Below are positions 1 through 11,983 of a stretch of DNA of 64,000 nt, piece by piece. A model generated the notes under the pieces. That model saw only the letters and a list, made by a program, of their open reading frames with translations, ran no database searches and was not told the origin of the DNA. The DNA is taken from the NCBI GenBank assembly GCA_016630955.3, contig CM049994.1:1054001-1118000 (forward strand), written 5' to 3'. Position 1 is the first letter of the stretch; every line of letters starts with the position of its first letter. This DNA is from Didymella arachidicola. Its lineage: Eukaryota > Ascomycota > Dothideomycetes > Pleosporales > Didymellaceae. Both the position numbers and the translations under genes were made by a program.

Positions 1-295
1 GCATTTTCGAAAGATCGTGAAGGCCATGCGGAGCCCCGGAACCCTCCTATCGCCGCGACTTCGGTGTCGGCCAGGAAAACAGCAACGTCGGTGTGCAGTA
101 ACGCAAGCGAACATTTACGGGCCCAGGAACCCTCGTGTCGCCGCGGGCTCGATGTCCGGCTAGGAAAGAGAATAGCAACGTGAGATGAAGATGAATGCGT
201 CCTGCATCTCGCTGGAGCGCAGCGTGCTCGAAGCTCAGCAGAGGGATGGAAAAGAGGAAGACACGACACGAGACAGCTTGCGACCGGGAACCGAC

Positions 296-3200
296 CTACG
301 ACTTCCGGGCAGTGCTGCTCGTGGGCTTCGGCTGAAACCCAGAGAGAGCCTTGCTGGAGCCCTCGCCATTGTCATAGACGAAGCCATCGTCAGGGTGGAT
401 AGCTTTCGTTCGTCTCAGCCCGGAAGTCCTGGCCTTCTTCAAGACCTTGACGTCGTCCTTGCTTGACACTTCGCCAATCTTACCGTCATCATCATCGTCA
501 TCATTGCGAGCTCGCTTCTTGCCGCTGGAGACGGATATCATGGCCTGCTTACCCCGAGCGCCGCGCACGGGAGCGACAATGTCCTCATCCTCGTCCTCGT
601 CAGGGACGGGCAATTTAGCAGAAAGGCGCTTCGCACGAGCTGCGGCGGCGGGATCGATAGGCTCCTCGTCCTCGTCATCTTGCTCGTCGTCGGTGACATC
701 AGAGATGATTGCGACATCTGACGTGAACACATCATTTGGCTCGGGGACGAAGCGTACTGCATCCTTAGGTTGAGCCTCGTCTCCCTTGAGGGTGATGACA
801 TATCGGCCAGCCGTTAGCCCTCCCTTGAGGTTCGCAGTCTTCGAAACCTTCTTGTCTGAGTTCCGAAGAACCTGGCAAGCAAAGATGAGAGCTGTCGAAC
901 AGACTGTACGCTCGTCTTGGCCCATTTCTGCCATACTAGCAAAGGCAAGGAAAGTGGTGATATGCGGGTGGTGCTTGTACATAGCGCGCGAGCAGAAGTC
1001 CGCGATGAGCTTGAAGACCGAATTCTTGTGGATGGAAGCACTGATGAGATCAACTTGACCACCCTTGGGGGAAAAGGTAGTGAAAAAGCGATCGATCAGC
1101 CATAGTAGATCGCCAGGGTTGGCAGGCAGACGCTCCTGGGTCTTCGTGAGGTAGATCTCCTTGGCCTTCCCAGACATCAGGACACTCGCAGCAAATGGTA
1201 CTGTGTTCCGACTCCTCGATGCATCGAAAAAGCTCCGTCGATAGTAGATCTCGTCTGCAGTGTGCCTGGAAGCTGAGGGAATTGCACTGCACTCTGGTGG
1301 AAGGCTCTCGACAAGCGCCTCGTTTACAGTCATACCAGTGACCTTCTCCCAGTGAGCAAGGAAAGATTCGCGATTAGCCGACTCGCTGAGATAAAGGACA
1401 AGACTCGCGATGGGGAGAGTTTCCACCTTGCACTGTCCCAGGGGGAGCTTCTTCTTGGCACCGAGAGATAGACCATCGCTACCTCGAATGTCAATACCAG
1501 TATACGTGCTGTATCCTTGTAAGCAATTGCGCAGACTTCATAAGAGGAAGAGGACATACTAGCATAGCTCGCGGACGTCAATGGAGCTCTCGGGCGTAAC
1601 CCCCGCAGGAAGGATGATCGGAGAGATGTCCCACTTCTCTCCATCTTCTTCCCAGGTGAGACGGTACCGCACCTTGTCCCGACCCAGCTGACCGTCGTGC
1701 AGAATTTCTGAGATACGAACTGTGTAACATGGACTAACCTCATCCACGGTGACAGTCTCCTTGTCAATGATGGCGCGACAAGAGCGGAAGCTCTTGCCTG
1801 GCAGAAGGCGACGGGATGGCTTCGGAAGGGGGAAGATCGTGCTTTGCGGACCACCTACCTTCATGCCAGGCACTCACTGCCTGGAGGTATCGCTGCTTTG
1901 CTTGGGTCATCGCCCGACCAAACGGATGTGTGGGAAGCAGAACAGTGTCAAGATCGGACTTGATGCGCTGGCACTTTTGAAGCCTAGTTAGCACCGTGGT
2001 GTTCGGGTCCCGGTCCAACTCGATCGCCTTGTGCTTTGCACGCCAACCAAGAGCTTCTGTTAGTACCTCAATGTCAAAAAGTAGATCTCCGACAATGCCG
2101 ACATGTGCAGGCGCTCCCGGGTGATTACACGCGATGAGCACAGCTTCCTTCCCAACACTGGAGCCCACCTTGCCGTTGAAAGCAATGATAGTTGGAACGG
2201 CCATGACATTCCGGACAAAGTGTCCCTCGCCGTTGGCCCTCTGATCACGCTTGTTGTCCCTCTCGAACTCTTTCTCCGTGAAGGACTTGAAGTTCAGCAG
2301 GGCGGCATAAGCTGGCTAAATTGCTGTCAGTCCGATGCAAAGAGCTTAGCAGAAGTAGGAGTACTGGAACTTACGTGCGAGCCCAGGGTAAAGACGATCA
2401 TTGGCCTGGCAGCCTGCATATACCTGTGAGTGAGGCGACCGGCTTCAGGGTAGTCGTGCGTGTGCTTGATGTGGAACGGAAACAGATCAATGAGGGGGAG
2501 ATGACCTTCTTTGGCGAGCGTCCTCGCCAGGTTAGCATTGTATGGGCCACGTGCCATGCCTGCCTCCCAGTAGCCGAAATGGTTGTACATTGTCCTGACA
2601 GCGTCTGCACTGCGGCCATTTGCTTCAAAGAAGGTCTCTTCATCATCCCCACGCGTATCTCCAAGGTCGGAGCAAGCAGCGCCATGACAGCCGACCCATC
2701 AGAAAGCTGTCGCGGAATGCTTTGTCGCATAATCATGTCGCGAGTCTTCTTGGAGAACGCATGTACGGTCTTGTTGCCCTGTCGAGTAGTCGGATTGGCC
2801 AAGACATACCGCCAGACATCCTTCGCATAAACCCTGATGGTCTCGCGGGTGGTATCGGAACAAGGTGCGGTAGTGCGCATCAACGTGACAGCGTCCGTCG
2901 AGAGTGCGTTGAACGCGGTATGGTGTTCCTCCTTTAGAATGACGATGTCCTTGCCCCCTGGCTCCGTGTTGAGAACACCGTCTCCAAAAACTGCAATCAG
3001 TGCCTGCTCTCGTCGGTCGAGAATCTCGGGATCCACAAGGACGTTGGCGGTGGCATGCTTGATAATGTGGACGACCGACGTAGCCAGGACATCGGGACAT
3101 GACACACCAGCGGCACGGACGAAGTGGCCGAGGAACGAAGTCAGGGACTTCGAATAAATGTCTGAGCGATGGCGGTCGAAAGCCTTATCGCCCGTCTGGC

Positions 3201-3944
3201 CGATGTAGCGCAAAGTGTAGATGGCAGTCGCCCTGTCGTCTTCTCGTTCTTCATTAAGGCGCTCGTACCACGAGAAGATGCGCGGGTTGTTGTAATGATG
3301 ATCGAAAGTCATGACACCGAGGACATCAAGAAGCTGGGAATATGTCATCGTGAACGAGCGGATGTAAAAGACGTTCGTGGGTACTGGGGGTTCTCTGCTA
3401 TCGGCATTCGAGACTTCAAGAGTCAAGATCGATGCGAGTTCCGCAGTCGTTACGTTCAAAGGATCCTCGAGAAGGCGCTTGAACAGCATCTGGATCCGTG
3501 GGCTCTGACTACATCAAAGCTCAGTCAAGGTACATGACGCACGTCAGATAGCACTTACGAACGAGGGAGCATCCAGAGGTAGTCCGCCTTCTTCTTCTTC
3601 GGCAGGCTCAAATCCTCTTGCTTCATCCGCTCACTGACAACGGTAAATATGGCATCACCTAGCTGTAGCGCTGTGTTATACGACTTCATCCGCAGTCGAC
3701 CGATCGCCATCTTGTTGTAACGAATGTATTCGCCGGGGACATAATCGACAATGGAACGGTTGCGACAAATCGTGACTGGGAGCCTGCTGGCATTAGTGGA
3801 GTAGTCTCTGCTGTGGAAACGACCGAAGATTTTATGGTCAGGCTTTGCGAGAAGCTTATCGAGAGAAGGCTTGAGAGACTTGTTGGGAGGCGCAGGCACC
3901 ATGCCCGGAGGCTCAGGCGCTGCGGGAACAGGCTTCGGCGGCAT
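296..3944 (-). CDS. Large nuclear-type protein with GIY-YIG-like segment and acidic C-terminal tail; reading frame broken once
   Basis: I assemble five exons: 3559-3944, 2375-3508, 1859-2315, 1560-1797 and 296-1508. The introns are 50, 59, 61 and 51 bases with GTAAGT, GTAAGT, GTAGGT and GTATGT donors, and every junction is in phase. Exon 2 must change frame between about 2640 and 2710; I find no good intron there, so it may be a one-base deletion, a sequence error or decay. The product is about 1140 residues. Its N-terminus is Pro-rich. At 2953-3225 a segment reads AIY-x3-YIGQTG, then DRHRSDI, then RREQALI...VLNTEPGG, which resembles a GIY-YIG nuclease fold. The part coded at about 2050-2680 (LPLIDLFPFH, then PMIVFTLGSHPAYAAL, then a CNHPGAP motif) faintly recalls the uracil-DNA glycosylase fold. 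The tail is rich in Asp/Glu and basic KKRAR-type clusters, suggesting the nucleus. I do not recognise the family. A DNA-processing role is inference. Confidence 0.6.
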
Positions 3945-6109
3945 GCGGGTAAGTCGTGATGGGACAGTTGAGGTGGTTGAACAAGACTTGAGAGGGGTAG
4001 GGAGGAAAAGTGGACAGGAGCTGTGGTTAAATTTATCGTGCGCGGCTCGGCGCTAAGCAGCTGTGGCGAGTGAAGGTAAGTGAAGTGCGATGCTCGCCAT
4101 CGAAGATGACATCTGTTGACATCCTCACTTTGCAAAACAAAGTCGAGCGCGACACTTGAGATTGAGTAGATTCTTTGCCCTTGCTGTTAATGACCAGCAG
4201 ATTGAGCTGGGGCAAAGGTGATGGGATGCAGTGTGGTATGATCTTTGGTAGGCGAGCGGCAGAGTACAATGTAAGATGCCCACAGCCATGCCCTGTTTCC
4301 CAATCTTCGCCAAATAGGCGTCAATACCAGAGATCTAGTCCCAGAAACATAGTCGACAAGCTAGAAGGGAGCCAGGGTGATCACGGATCACTCACATTCA
4401 GTGAATATGCCTGGTAAGTTCGCAGAGGCGGCGCTAGAGCAGAAATTGCGGCAGAACCACAATGAAGTAATCGTGCACTCTAGTTTCAGGTCCTGTTAAG
4501 TGTGAGTTTCCTCTCACAATAAGGGATGGTCGGCGTCAGTCTTCCAGGCAGATTGACCTGTCATTCTTGTGGCAAACACATCAATATATGCTCAACAGAA
4601 TAGCAGGACAAGTTCACGCAGTGACTGATTGCCTCCATGAATCGTGTCTCCTTGAAATTGAGTACGGTGTACTGTGTCGAGTTTTGCTATTTCATTTTCG
4701 CGTGAAAGAAAGACTCAGGACGTTGTCAATAGCGCATGCGCTTTACGCTAGAAAGTAGACCAACCCCTTGTCTGTCTACGGAGCATATGTTCGACAGTTG
4801 GAAAGTCACCCATATACAGTTCGCGATGTTCACGAAGGCAAAATAATGCTTTAAGACAGAAGACTGACAGCATTACATTCGCTGACAGACGGCGCTCACG
4901 AACTCATGAGCTACTTCGCACCGAGCACTAGCTGAGAATTCGCTAATAGGGCTCTATCACGCTTCTTTTTCAATTGACCTCTGCAACGTCAATGAATTTC
5001 TCTCGAATTACAGATAGGACCTATTCATAGCTTATTGGGCTTTGATTGATGAAGAAACGGTGAAGATATATCAATATATACCAAAGTTGGAGTTGGGGCG
5101 AAATGCGTGGGTTTGGGATCCAAAAAATTCGAGCAACGCTAGCCAGCGAGGACTAGGAGCATCAGGAACACCAAAATCCAAGGCTTGGAAAGGAACGGAC
5201 CATGTCTCATCGACTTGTGGCTCCGAAGGCGTCAGTCGACAGTTGAGAGTGAACTGCACTGGAAAAGTCGAGAAGCGGTTGAAACCTGACGGGAAAGCGC
5301 CTGTTTGTACTTCAGCCAACATTCTTTGAGATGGACACCCATTGTTCGCCTTTCGCTGGCTGTTCGGCAAATTTGAATCCGTCCGGGGTAGGGTGTATGC
5401 AGCCACCCTCACTGCTTTGATTTTGGAGGACAGTAACTCCATATAGGGGGGGGGGGGGGGTTCGATATCAATAGAAACAGCTCAGCCAGCTCTACAAACT
5501 TTGTACTAAGAACGAATGCGCAGGTCCGGCTGTTGTTTTTTCGGATCGGGGGTGGAGTTGGCGCTCTCCGTCAAACTTCCGCGGTGCTTCCGCCCGCCTC
5601 CTCATCAGCTTTCGAATGAGCTGAACAGCAGAAAGCCAAACTCGAAAAGTATATTTCCCAGAGGAGAGCAGATTAATTAGAAATTGGGTTGAACACATTG
5701 AGACAGATCAATATACAAGTTACATTCCATTGGGCAACCTCATGTCGCCAGTCAAGCCCCCGCAAGCCTGCGATTGCGATGGCAGTTGCGCTAGAGCATA
5801 GAACCGGTGGAGCTCCAGATCGCCTACGTCAACGCGTCGAGCTCGACTCCACACTGCGTGCTCAGTCCTCGACCTCCACAATGTTTCGAGCGCCACTGTC
5901 GCTACAACGCTCAGACTGAAGGATTCGGGTCAACATGGTACGCCTGTGTGTACCCGCTGGTACGAAATGGCAGATACTCTCGCGTCCGCAGCTAATACTT
6001 CATAGGCGAAGACCAGCATGCCCTCACACGCAAACCACGCCTCGGTTTCTCCGCCGCAGAGCCCTCCTTAATCGACTCTCCGGTTCGCGCCTGTCTTCTC
6101 GCTACCGGA
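3945..6109. other. Intergenic, no supported gene; contains a poly-G tract
   Basis: Only short overlapping ORFs occur here, without recognisable motifs or consistent splice signals. The stretch is locally AT-rich (about 4500-5060) and includes a 15-base G run at 5446-5460. The last few hundred bases should hold the promoter and leader of the downstream gene. Confidence 0.6.
5446..5460 (+). repeat. Poly-G homopolymer, 15 bases
   Basis: An uninterrupted run of 15 G lies in non-coding sequence. Its length may be a sequencing or assembly approximation. Confidence 0.85.
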
Positions 6110-7459
6110 ATGACCGCATTCTCATCAATAATTGGGCTCGCGCGACCCGGCACCTTTCTACGGAACGCTGCCTTCGTCGGGATAGTCGACGGAGCAGTCA
6201 CAGCGTGTGATATCTATGGTCGGCAAGAGCTGAACCGAGCTGTTTTCAAGCTGGATGGGTTAGATAACCCCAAGCCTTTCAAATTGTGGGAGCGGACAAA
6301 GCTGTGGACACTAGAGGACGCCTCTCTTTTTGGCGGCGCCACAGGGCTCCTGCTTGCATCAAACCCACGACTCTTTCCCGGGGCTACGGGTATCTCGCGG
6401 TTCGTTGGTGTGACAATCGCGGGCTGTGCTGTCGGTGCGAAGACCGCAGAATGGGCATTCGGTCGTGGGGCGCCACACCAGGCAAGACGTGTGGAAGGGA
6501 TACTTTCAATGCAGAGGCGGGCGCACTATCAGCGTCTTTCACGAGACGAGACTGCAAAGGCTTCGCTCTCGCGGTTCGGACAAGCTTTGCTGATGTCATA
6601 CACCGGCGAGAGCACCCTTATGAACATACTGAGCAAGCCGTTTGGAGGCCTGTCAGGTACGGCGAACCCTGGCAGCGGCACGGTTGTCGGTCAGGGTCAT
6701 GGGCACAACGATGCCCACATCGAAGCTATCCGGCAAATGAAGATACAGCAGGCACACGCGAAGCAGCCGGTCCTCATGGTGGCGGAGTTTGAAAAGGACG
6801 AGTTGGCAGCACCTGACTATGACAGCGGCCACCGACAATACCGTATGGACGCAGCGGATACAGATCTAGACGCATTACAAGAGCATTTGGAATATCTGAA
6901 TAAACTTCGAGCCGAGGAGGCAAAAGAGCTGGCTTTCGTGTGGCACGAACTGGCACCCAAGGAACACAAGATGCATCTGTTGCCCCAAGAAGACCCCGAG
7001 AAAGACCTCATACGCCGCGAACTACAGCTACTCAACAGCATCGCAACGCATACCAGTGTGCGCTTGGCTGTTATTGGATATGCACAGGCCGATGCCCGCA
7101 AGCGCCTTGCGCAGATCAGAAAAGAGGACCCAGCCACCATCTCCAAGATGTCATTGCCTGTGATGAACGAGCTACCGCTGGACAGCGACCTTGCGGAGAA
7201 CTACGTGCCGCAAAAGATCGCTGCGCGCATCCGCAAACGTTGGGAGGACTTAAGAACTGATGCGGCCCAGGTCGAAAACGTCCTTTCCCAATTTGATGAG
7301 CTCAAGGCCCAAGGAATGACGCATGGGCATGCCAACGAGCAAGCTGAAGTCCTGAGGGAAAACCAGACCCAGCTGAAACAGAATATCGTTGCGACAGAAC
7401 GGTTGCTGAAAGAGTTTGAGGATCGAATCAGTAAGGCTGATGCGGAGAGAGGCAGATGA
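6110..7459 (+). CDS. Uncharacterised protein with two N-terminal hydrophobic Gly/Ala-rich segments and a coiled-coil tail
   Basis: Single uninterrupted frame of 449 residues. I take the ATG at 6110 because the open frame has no upstream ATG. The first ~120 residues hold two hydrophobic, Gly/Ala-rich stretches (about 15-35 and 70-115, with the segments LFGGATGLLLA and GVTIAGCAVGA), which could be paired membrane helices as in small organelle membrane proteins. After residue ~230 the protein becomes charged and helical: residues about 255-300 and 390-449 are rich in Glu, Lys, Leu and Gln and look like coiled coils. A His/Gly-rich linker (GQGHGHNDAH) lies near residue 200. I do not recognise a family. 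Organelle membrane anchoring with a soluble coiled-coil tail is inference from composition only. Confidence 0.75.
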   Translation: MTAFSSIIGLARPGTFLRNAAFVGIVDGAVTACDIYGRQELNRAVFKLDGLDNPKPFKLWERTKLWTLEDASLFGGATGLLLASNPRLFPGATGISRFVGVTIAGCAVGAKTAEWAFGRGAPHQARRVEGILSMQRRAHYQRLSRDETAKASLSRFGQALLMSYTGESTLMNILSKPFGGLSGTANPGSGTVVGQGHGHNDAHIEAIRQMKIQQAHAKQPVLMVAEFEKDELAAPDYDSGHRQYRMDAADTDLDALQEHLEYLNKLRAEEAKELAFVWHELAPKEHKMHLLPQEDPEKDLIRRELQLLNSIATHTSVRLAVIGYAQADARKRLAQIRKEDPATISKMSLPVMNELPLDSDLAENYVPQKIAARIRKRWEDLRTDAAQVENVLSQFDELKAQGMTHGHANEQAEVLRENQTQLKQNIVATERLLKEFEDRISKADAERGR

Positions 7460-7918
7460 TTGGCACTCCTTAGTAGAGTCGCTGTATTTCACGAAGACCT
7501 TCTGGGTGCCAATTGGAGCTTCCACGAAGTCACAGCCCCTTCTATAATCCCACCATCTCGAAAGCAAGCATTTGGGAAGTGCGATCATCAAGCCGCTGCG
7601 AGCATGCGTTGTAGATGCAAGCTTTTTGAGTACTCTAAATCAACGACATCACCGCAGTGCTGGCCGTACACATGGAAGAAAGGGGACGTATGAAGCCATG
7701 GGCTCGTGGCAACAACAGCGATTGTGCCGGGATAGCAACCGTGTTCATGCGCGCCTTCAACGAAAACTCTCAAGCACTCTAGTTGCCACCAGCTTGTATA
7801 GTGAAGTGAAGGGCCGCGCAATTGTTTGTTTGTCTCTTGCCCTTTTCGTCACAACTGAGCCCACTAGTCCACCTCATTCGCACCTTCTACATCACCACAA
7901 CCCAAGCAATTGATCAAC
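7460..7918. other. Intergenic, promoter and leader of the next gene
   Basis: No coding potential is seen. The last ~80 bases before the ATG at 7919 are C/A-rich with few G, typical of a fungal 5' leader. Confidence 0.5.
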
Positions 7919-9599
7919 ATGGCCAGACTCAGTCAAGCACCCGACCCTTCGTTCACCACACCACTCAGCAGCCGCGTTCGAAAGCCAGCTGCTCATGACC
8001 AACCCCACATGACTTCATCACCTCCACTGCGCCCACTGTCCTCTGACACCGGCCTTCAGTCGCATGGCAATGACAACCTCCCTGCTTCACCGCCGCACCT
8101 GGGCTCTAAAGATTCCTCGCTCTCGCCTGCTGATTGCCGCACCCTTGAGAAGATCCTGCACAACGTTGCCTCGCCTCCAGCGACTCCAAGCCCGCTCGAG
8201 CAGGGCGACCCGCTGTTTCCTGACGGCGGCCGTGCTAGCACTACAAGTACCGCAGACAAGGGAGATGGGTACCACTTCGTTGACGGGGAAGCCACCGACA
8301 CTGGCTACGAGGATGAAGATGACAGCATGGAGCTCAGCGATGGCGGGGAGACCGTCACAGATCAGGTCGTTACTTCGCTTGGAGAGCCTGCTTCTCCATC
8401 TGTGTCCAATTCTGAACGCCGTCTGCAAGAGAGTGTCTCGCTGCATGACGAGAAGGAGAAGATGAGGTACAGCAGCGGTCGTCGCTCATCGACGACTAAG
8501 CGCACCAAGACCAAGCGTCTCCAGAAAGAGCACACCAAATCACGAGACGTGAAAGCGGACGATACAATTGAGGACGTCATGGATGTCTTCGACAAGTGCG
8601 CACCGCGAGCACGTTCGTTGGATGCTGGACGTCCCGACACAGACCGTCGAGCAGTACCTGCCAACATCAAGAAGTTCAATCGCAACAGTTCTTCTCTACA
8701 GGAGGTGCCTCGGGTCTTGACTGTTTCTGGACTGCAAGACCAAGCTCTCGTTGATGGAAGGTCTGTACTAGATGGTTTCGCAGCAAACGATAAGCAGGCA
8801 CAGCCGAGCTTCAGTCTTGGTATTTCAGGTGCTCCGAGTCGCAAGGTACGTGGAATTGCATATGACGAAGTCACCCTGACTGTACTTTTGGCTAACATTG
8901 GACAAGAAGTTTTCGCAGAGCAGTACGCCAAAATTTGTGGAAGAGTATTCTCCTGTCGCCCCGCAATTTGAAACAGAGACATTTGTTCAAGTTCCAAGCA
9001 CGCCGACTACGCCTGCCAGCCAAACGCCAGAATCGGTGCAATTGCAATCCGCCACGAACCAGATTGTGCCCGAGACGCCGTTTACTAAGACGTTGAGCTA
9101 CTTCAAGCAGTACAAGGGTATCGAAAACTCCATATCCGCACGCCGCCGTAACATTGCTCTGCCACAAGAGCTCGCAAAGGCTGCCGAAGATGTCGCTGTG
9201 ACTGGAGTAAAAGCCAACGTCATGCAGCATGGTATTGCGCATCCAGAGGTTGAGCCTGCATACGTGTCGAAGAGGACATCTGCCCTGGAGGATTTGCAGG
9301 CTATGATACAGCCAGACGAGAACACTGACGTAGCTGGCGCTGCTGTTCAGCAAGAAGACGACTATGTCCAGGTCATTGCCATCGAAAGACAGGCAGTTTA
9401 TGAGTGCGAAGTTGCTGCCGAGTCTGCAATCAGCGACGACAAGAAGCAGATTATTCTATATTCTCAGGAGCCTGCGTTCATCAATGCTATCAGTATGATT
9501 CCAGCTACCATGTTTTGGGTTACTGCTGCACCTGTCGTCAAGTACACCGGCATCGCTGTCGAGTTACTGATTGACCAGCTAAGAGACGCCTTCCTCTAG
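7919..9599 (+). CDS. Uncharacterised, mostly disordered protein with a C-terminal hydrophobic segment
   Basis: Two exons, 7919-8845 and 8907-9599, joined across a 61-base intron with a GTACGT donor and a GCTAAC branch site at 8891-8896. The product is 539 residues. I chose the ATG at 7919 because it sits in CAACATGGCC context; the frame extends 9 bases upstream only through a TTG. Most of the protein looks disordered: Ser/Pro-rich N-terminus, an acidic stretch around residue 125 (GYEDEDDSMEL), then a basic stretch of mixed Lys/Arg/Ser/Thr (about residues 185-205). The final ~50 residues are hydrophobic (PAFINAISMIPATMFWVTAA and following) and may form a tail anchor or amphipathic membrane segment. 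It ends 217 bases from the convergent SCOT gene. No family recognised. Confidence 0.75.
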
Positions 9600-9816
9600 T
9601 AATGGGAACATAGTCCGCTGAGCAGTGTTTCGAACTGTGTCGCACATGAGTCGATGAAAGAAGCACGCAAGGATGTACAAAAGCAAACAGCGAAGAGTTA
9701 GGGACGATGTAATGCTACTTCGTCAGTAGCAGGATGCTGTAATGATTCTAGATATACACAAAGCCGGAACGCCAATGCTATTCATGACAAAAAGTGCTCC
9801 ACTTTTCCTTTCAAGC

Positions 9817-11450
9817 TCAGATGTCCATCTCCTTAAGATCCTTAGCAACCTTGAATGGCGCCTCAGTCTTCGACTTGATCTCGTCGACCGTGACGCCCTT
9901 AGCGTACTCCCGCAATGTCAGCCCCTCAGTACGGTCGACGTCAAAGACTGCGAGATCCGTGATGATGGTCGACACGCACTTGGGTCCTGTGAGAGGAAAT
10001 GTGCACTGGTTAAGGATCTTGGGGTTGCCCTTCTTGTCGACGTGCTCCATTGTGACGATGACTTTGGTTTGTGTGGGGTTTGCGACCAGGTCCATAGCGC
10101 CACCAATGCCCTTGACCTTTCCGGGAAGCATGAAGTTTGCGAGATCTGTGATATGTAAGCCACAACACTGCAAGCATTGGTTTTGAGGGACCTACCTCCG
10201 AACTGGTTAACCTGCATGGCACCCAGCATGGCAACATCAATTCTTCCAGACCTGATCATACCGAAGCTCTCGTGGCTACCGAAGACAGATGCACCGCTGT
10301 TCAGAGTGACGGTCTCCTTGCCAGCATTGATGAGATCAGGGTCCTCCTCACCGGGCTTGGGGTAGCGGCCCATACCCAGTATGCCGTTTTCAGACTCAAG
10401 GATGATCTCAGTGCCCTCAGGTAGGAAGGCGGGGGCAGCAAGCGGCATGCCAATGCCAAGGTTGACATACATGCCATCTTTGAGCTCTTGTGCAGCACGC
10501 TTGATAATGCGCTCGCGCTTCTGGCTGGCCTCAGAACTACCCTCAGAGATAGCCTTCTTCTGCTCCTCAGGGCTCTTGTAGAAGACCGTGCGCTCAATCT
10601 GCTTGCCCTCCGTACTCTTGATAACTCTCTTGACGTAGATCCCCTGGAGGTGGATGTCCTCAGGAGCGATCTGTCCATCCTCGACGATCTCATCGGCCTC
10701 GACAATCGTGATCTTTGCATTCTTGCCCATGGCCTCGTTGAAATTGTTCTGTGCCTTGCGGAATTGGCAATTGCCGAGACGATCGGCTTTGGCGACCTTG
10801 ACGAAGGCGTAGTCACCGAAGATAGCCTCTTCGAGAACGTAGGATTTGCCGTTGAATTCGCGGGTCTCTTTGGGAGGAGCCATCTTGGCGATGGTGCCGT
10901 CCGTGTTGTAACGGACTGGAAGTTCACCAGTTTGGACTATATCCTGTTAGTTTGGACAAGCAAGAAAATCTCGCAAAACACTCGTACCAATTGTGCCGTA
11001 CGCTGCCGGTGTGTAGAAGGCTGGAACACCAGCAGCGCCAGCGGCGCACTTCTCTGCGATCGTTCCCTGAGGAGTAAGCTCGAGGCTGAGCTCACCCTTC
11101 AAGTACATCTGTTCGAAAACTTTATTGTCGCCAATGTAACTTGCAACCATAGTGCCGATCTGCTTTGTCTCCAATAGCTGGCCAAGACCAACACCAGGCA
11201 TACCCGCGTTGTTGCTCACAACTCTGAGATTTTGGATATCTGATCGGTCGCGTAGCTCGTTGATCAACGTATTTGGTACACCGGAGAAGCCGAAACCACC
11301 GACCAGCAATGTAGAGTCGGATTTCATATCCTTGATAGCTTCTTGTGCGGATGGGAATATCTTATTGATCGCAGGTCGTGCTGATGTAGTGGAGAAGAAG
11401 CGTAGAACCTTGCCATTCCGGCGGCCTGCGAAGTGAAATGTGCGCTGCAT
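9817..11450 (-). CDS. scoT: Succinyl-CoA:3-ketoacid CoA transferase, mitochondrial
   Basis: Three exons, 10988-11450, 10196-10936 and 9817-10145, with 51- and 50-base introns (GTACGA and GTAGGT donors). The product is 510 residues, close to the ~520 of animal SCOT. The first ~30 residues are basic and Ser/Thr-rich with few acids, a typical matrix presequence. The alpha half carries the glycine-rich GGFGFSGVPNTLI and the NNAG segment; the beta half carries LGIGMPLAAPAFLP and SENGILGMG, where the Glu of ENG is the family's catalytic residue that forms the CoA thioester. The two halves are fused in one chain as in eukaryotes. The enzyme transfers CoA between succinyl-CoA and acetoacetate or, in fungi, related acyl/acetyl donors. 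Family assignment is secure; the physiological substrate is not. Confidence 0.95.
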
Positions 11451-11983
11451 TGGGAGAGAAGTTGTGATCTGGTATCCAACGGAAACACAGCGGTTTTGGC
11501 GTAGATGTTTGTCTAATTCGTCTGCGTTTAATTCGTCGTATGCTCCAATGTCTTAGATATTAGGATGCCAAAGCTCAACTTCAGATCCACGACAAAGTAC
11601 AATTAGGGTATCCGAGGACGCAGCGCGACAACGGGCAATCCGATCTTTTTGTTTTGTGACCTGGAGCTCTCCACAGGAGCTACACCATGCTGCTAACCAC
11701 GTTGGGACCACCGACACACTTGCCGTGCCGACGCCGGTGGAGCTCCGATAGTCGGAAAAAGATCAACATGAGGCGGGGATGAGTGCTTAGCCGCACGAGC
11801 CTCGGAAATCTTCCGGCACAACAGCATGATTGGCTGCGGAGCGACTCGGAAGAAGACAACAGGGCCGGATAAGGATATATTTTCCACATTCGCAGGAAAG
11901 CTAACACTCTTAACCCTGTGACTTCGCGTTGTGCTTCGCGTCATGACGCGTCTGCACTATGTTTGTTGCGCGTCCATCTGTCG
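11451..11983. other. Intergenic between two co-oriented metabolic genes
   Basis: No coding potential. It lies upstream of SCOT and downstream of the iron-ADH-like gene, so it should hold the SCOT promoter. Confidence 0.5.
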
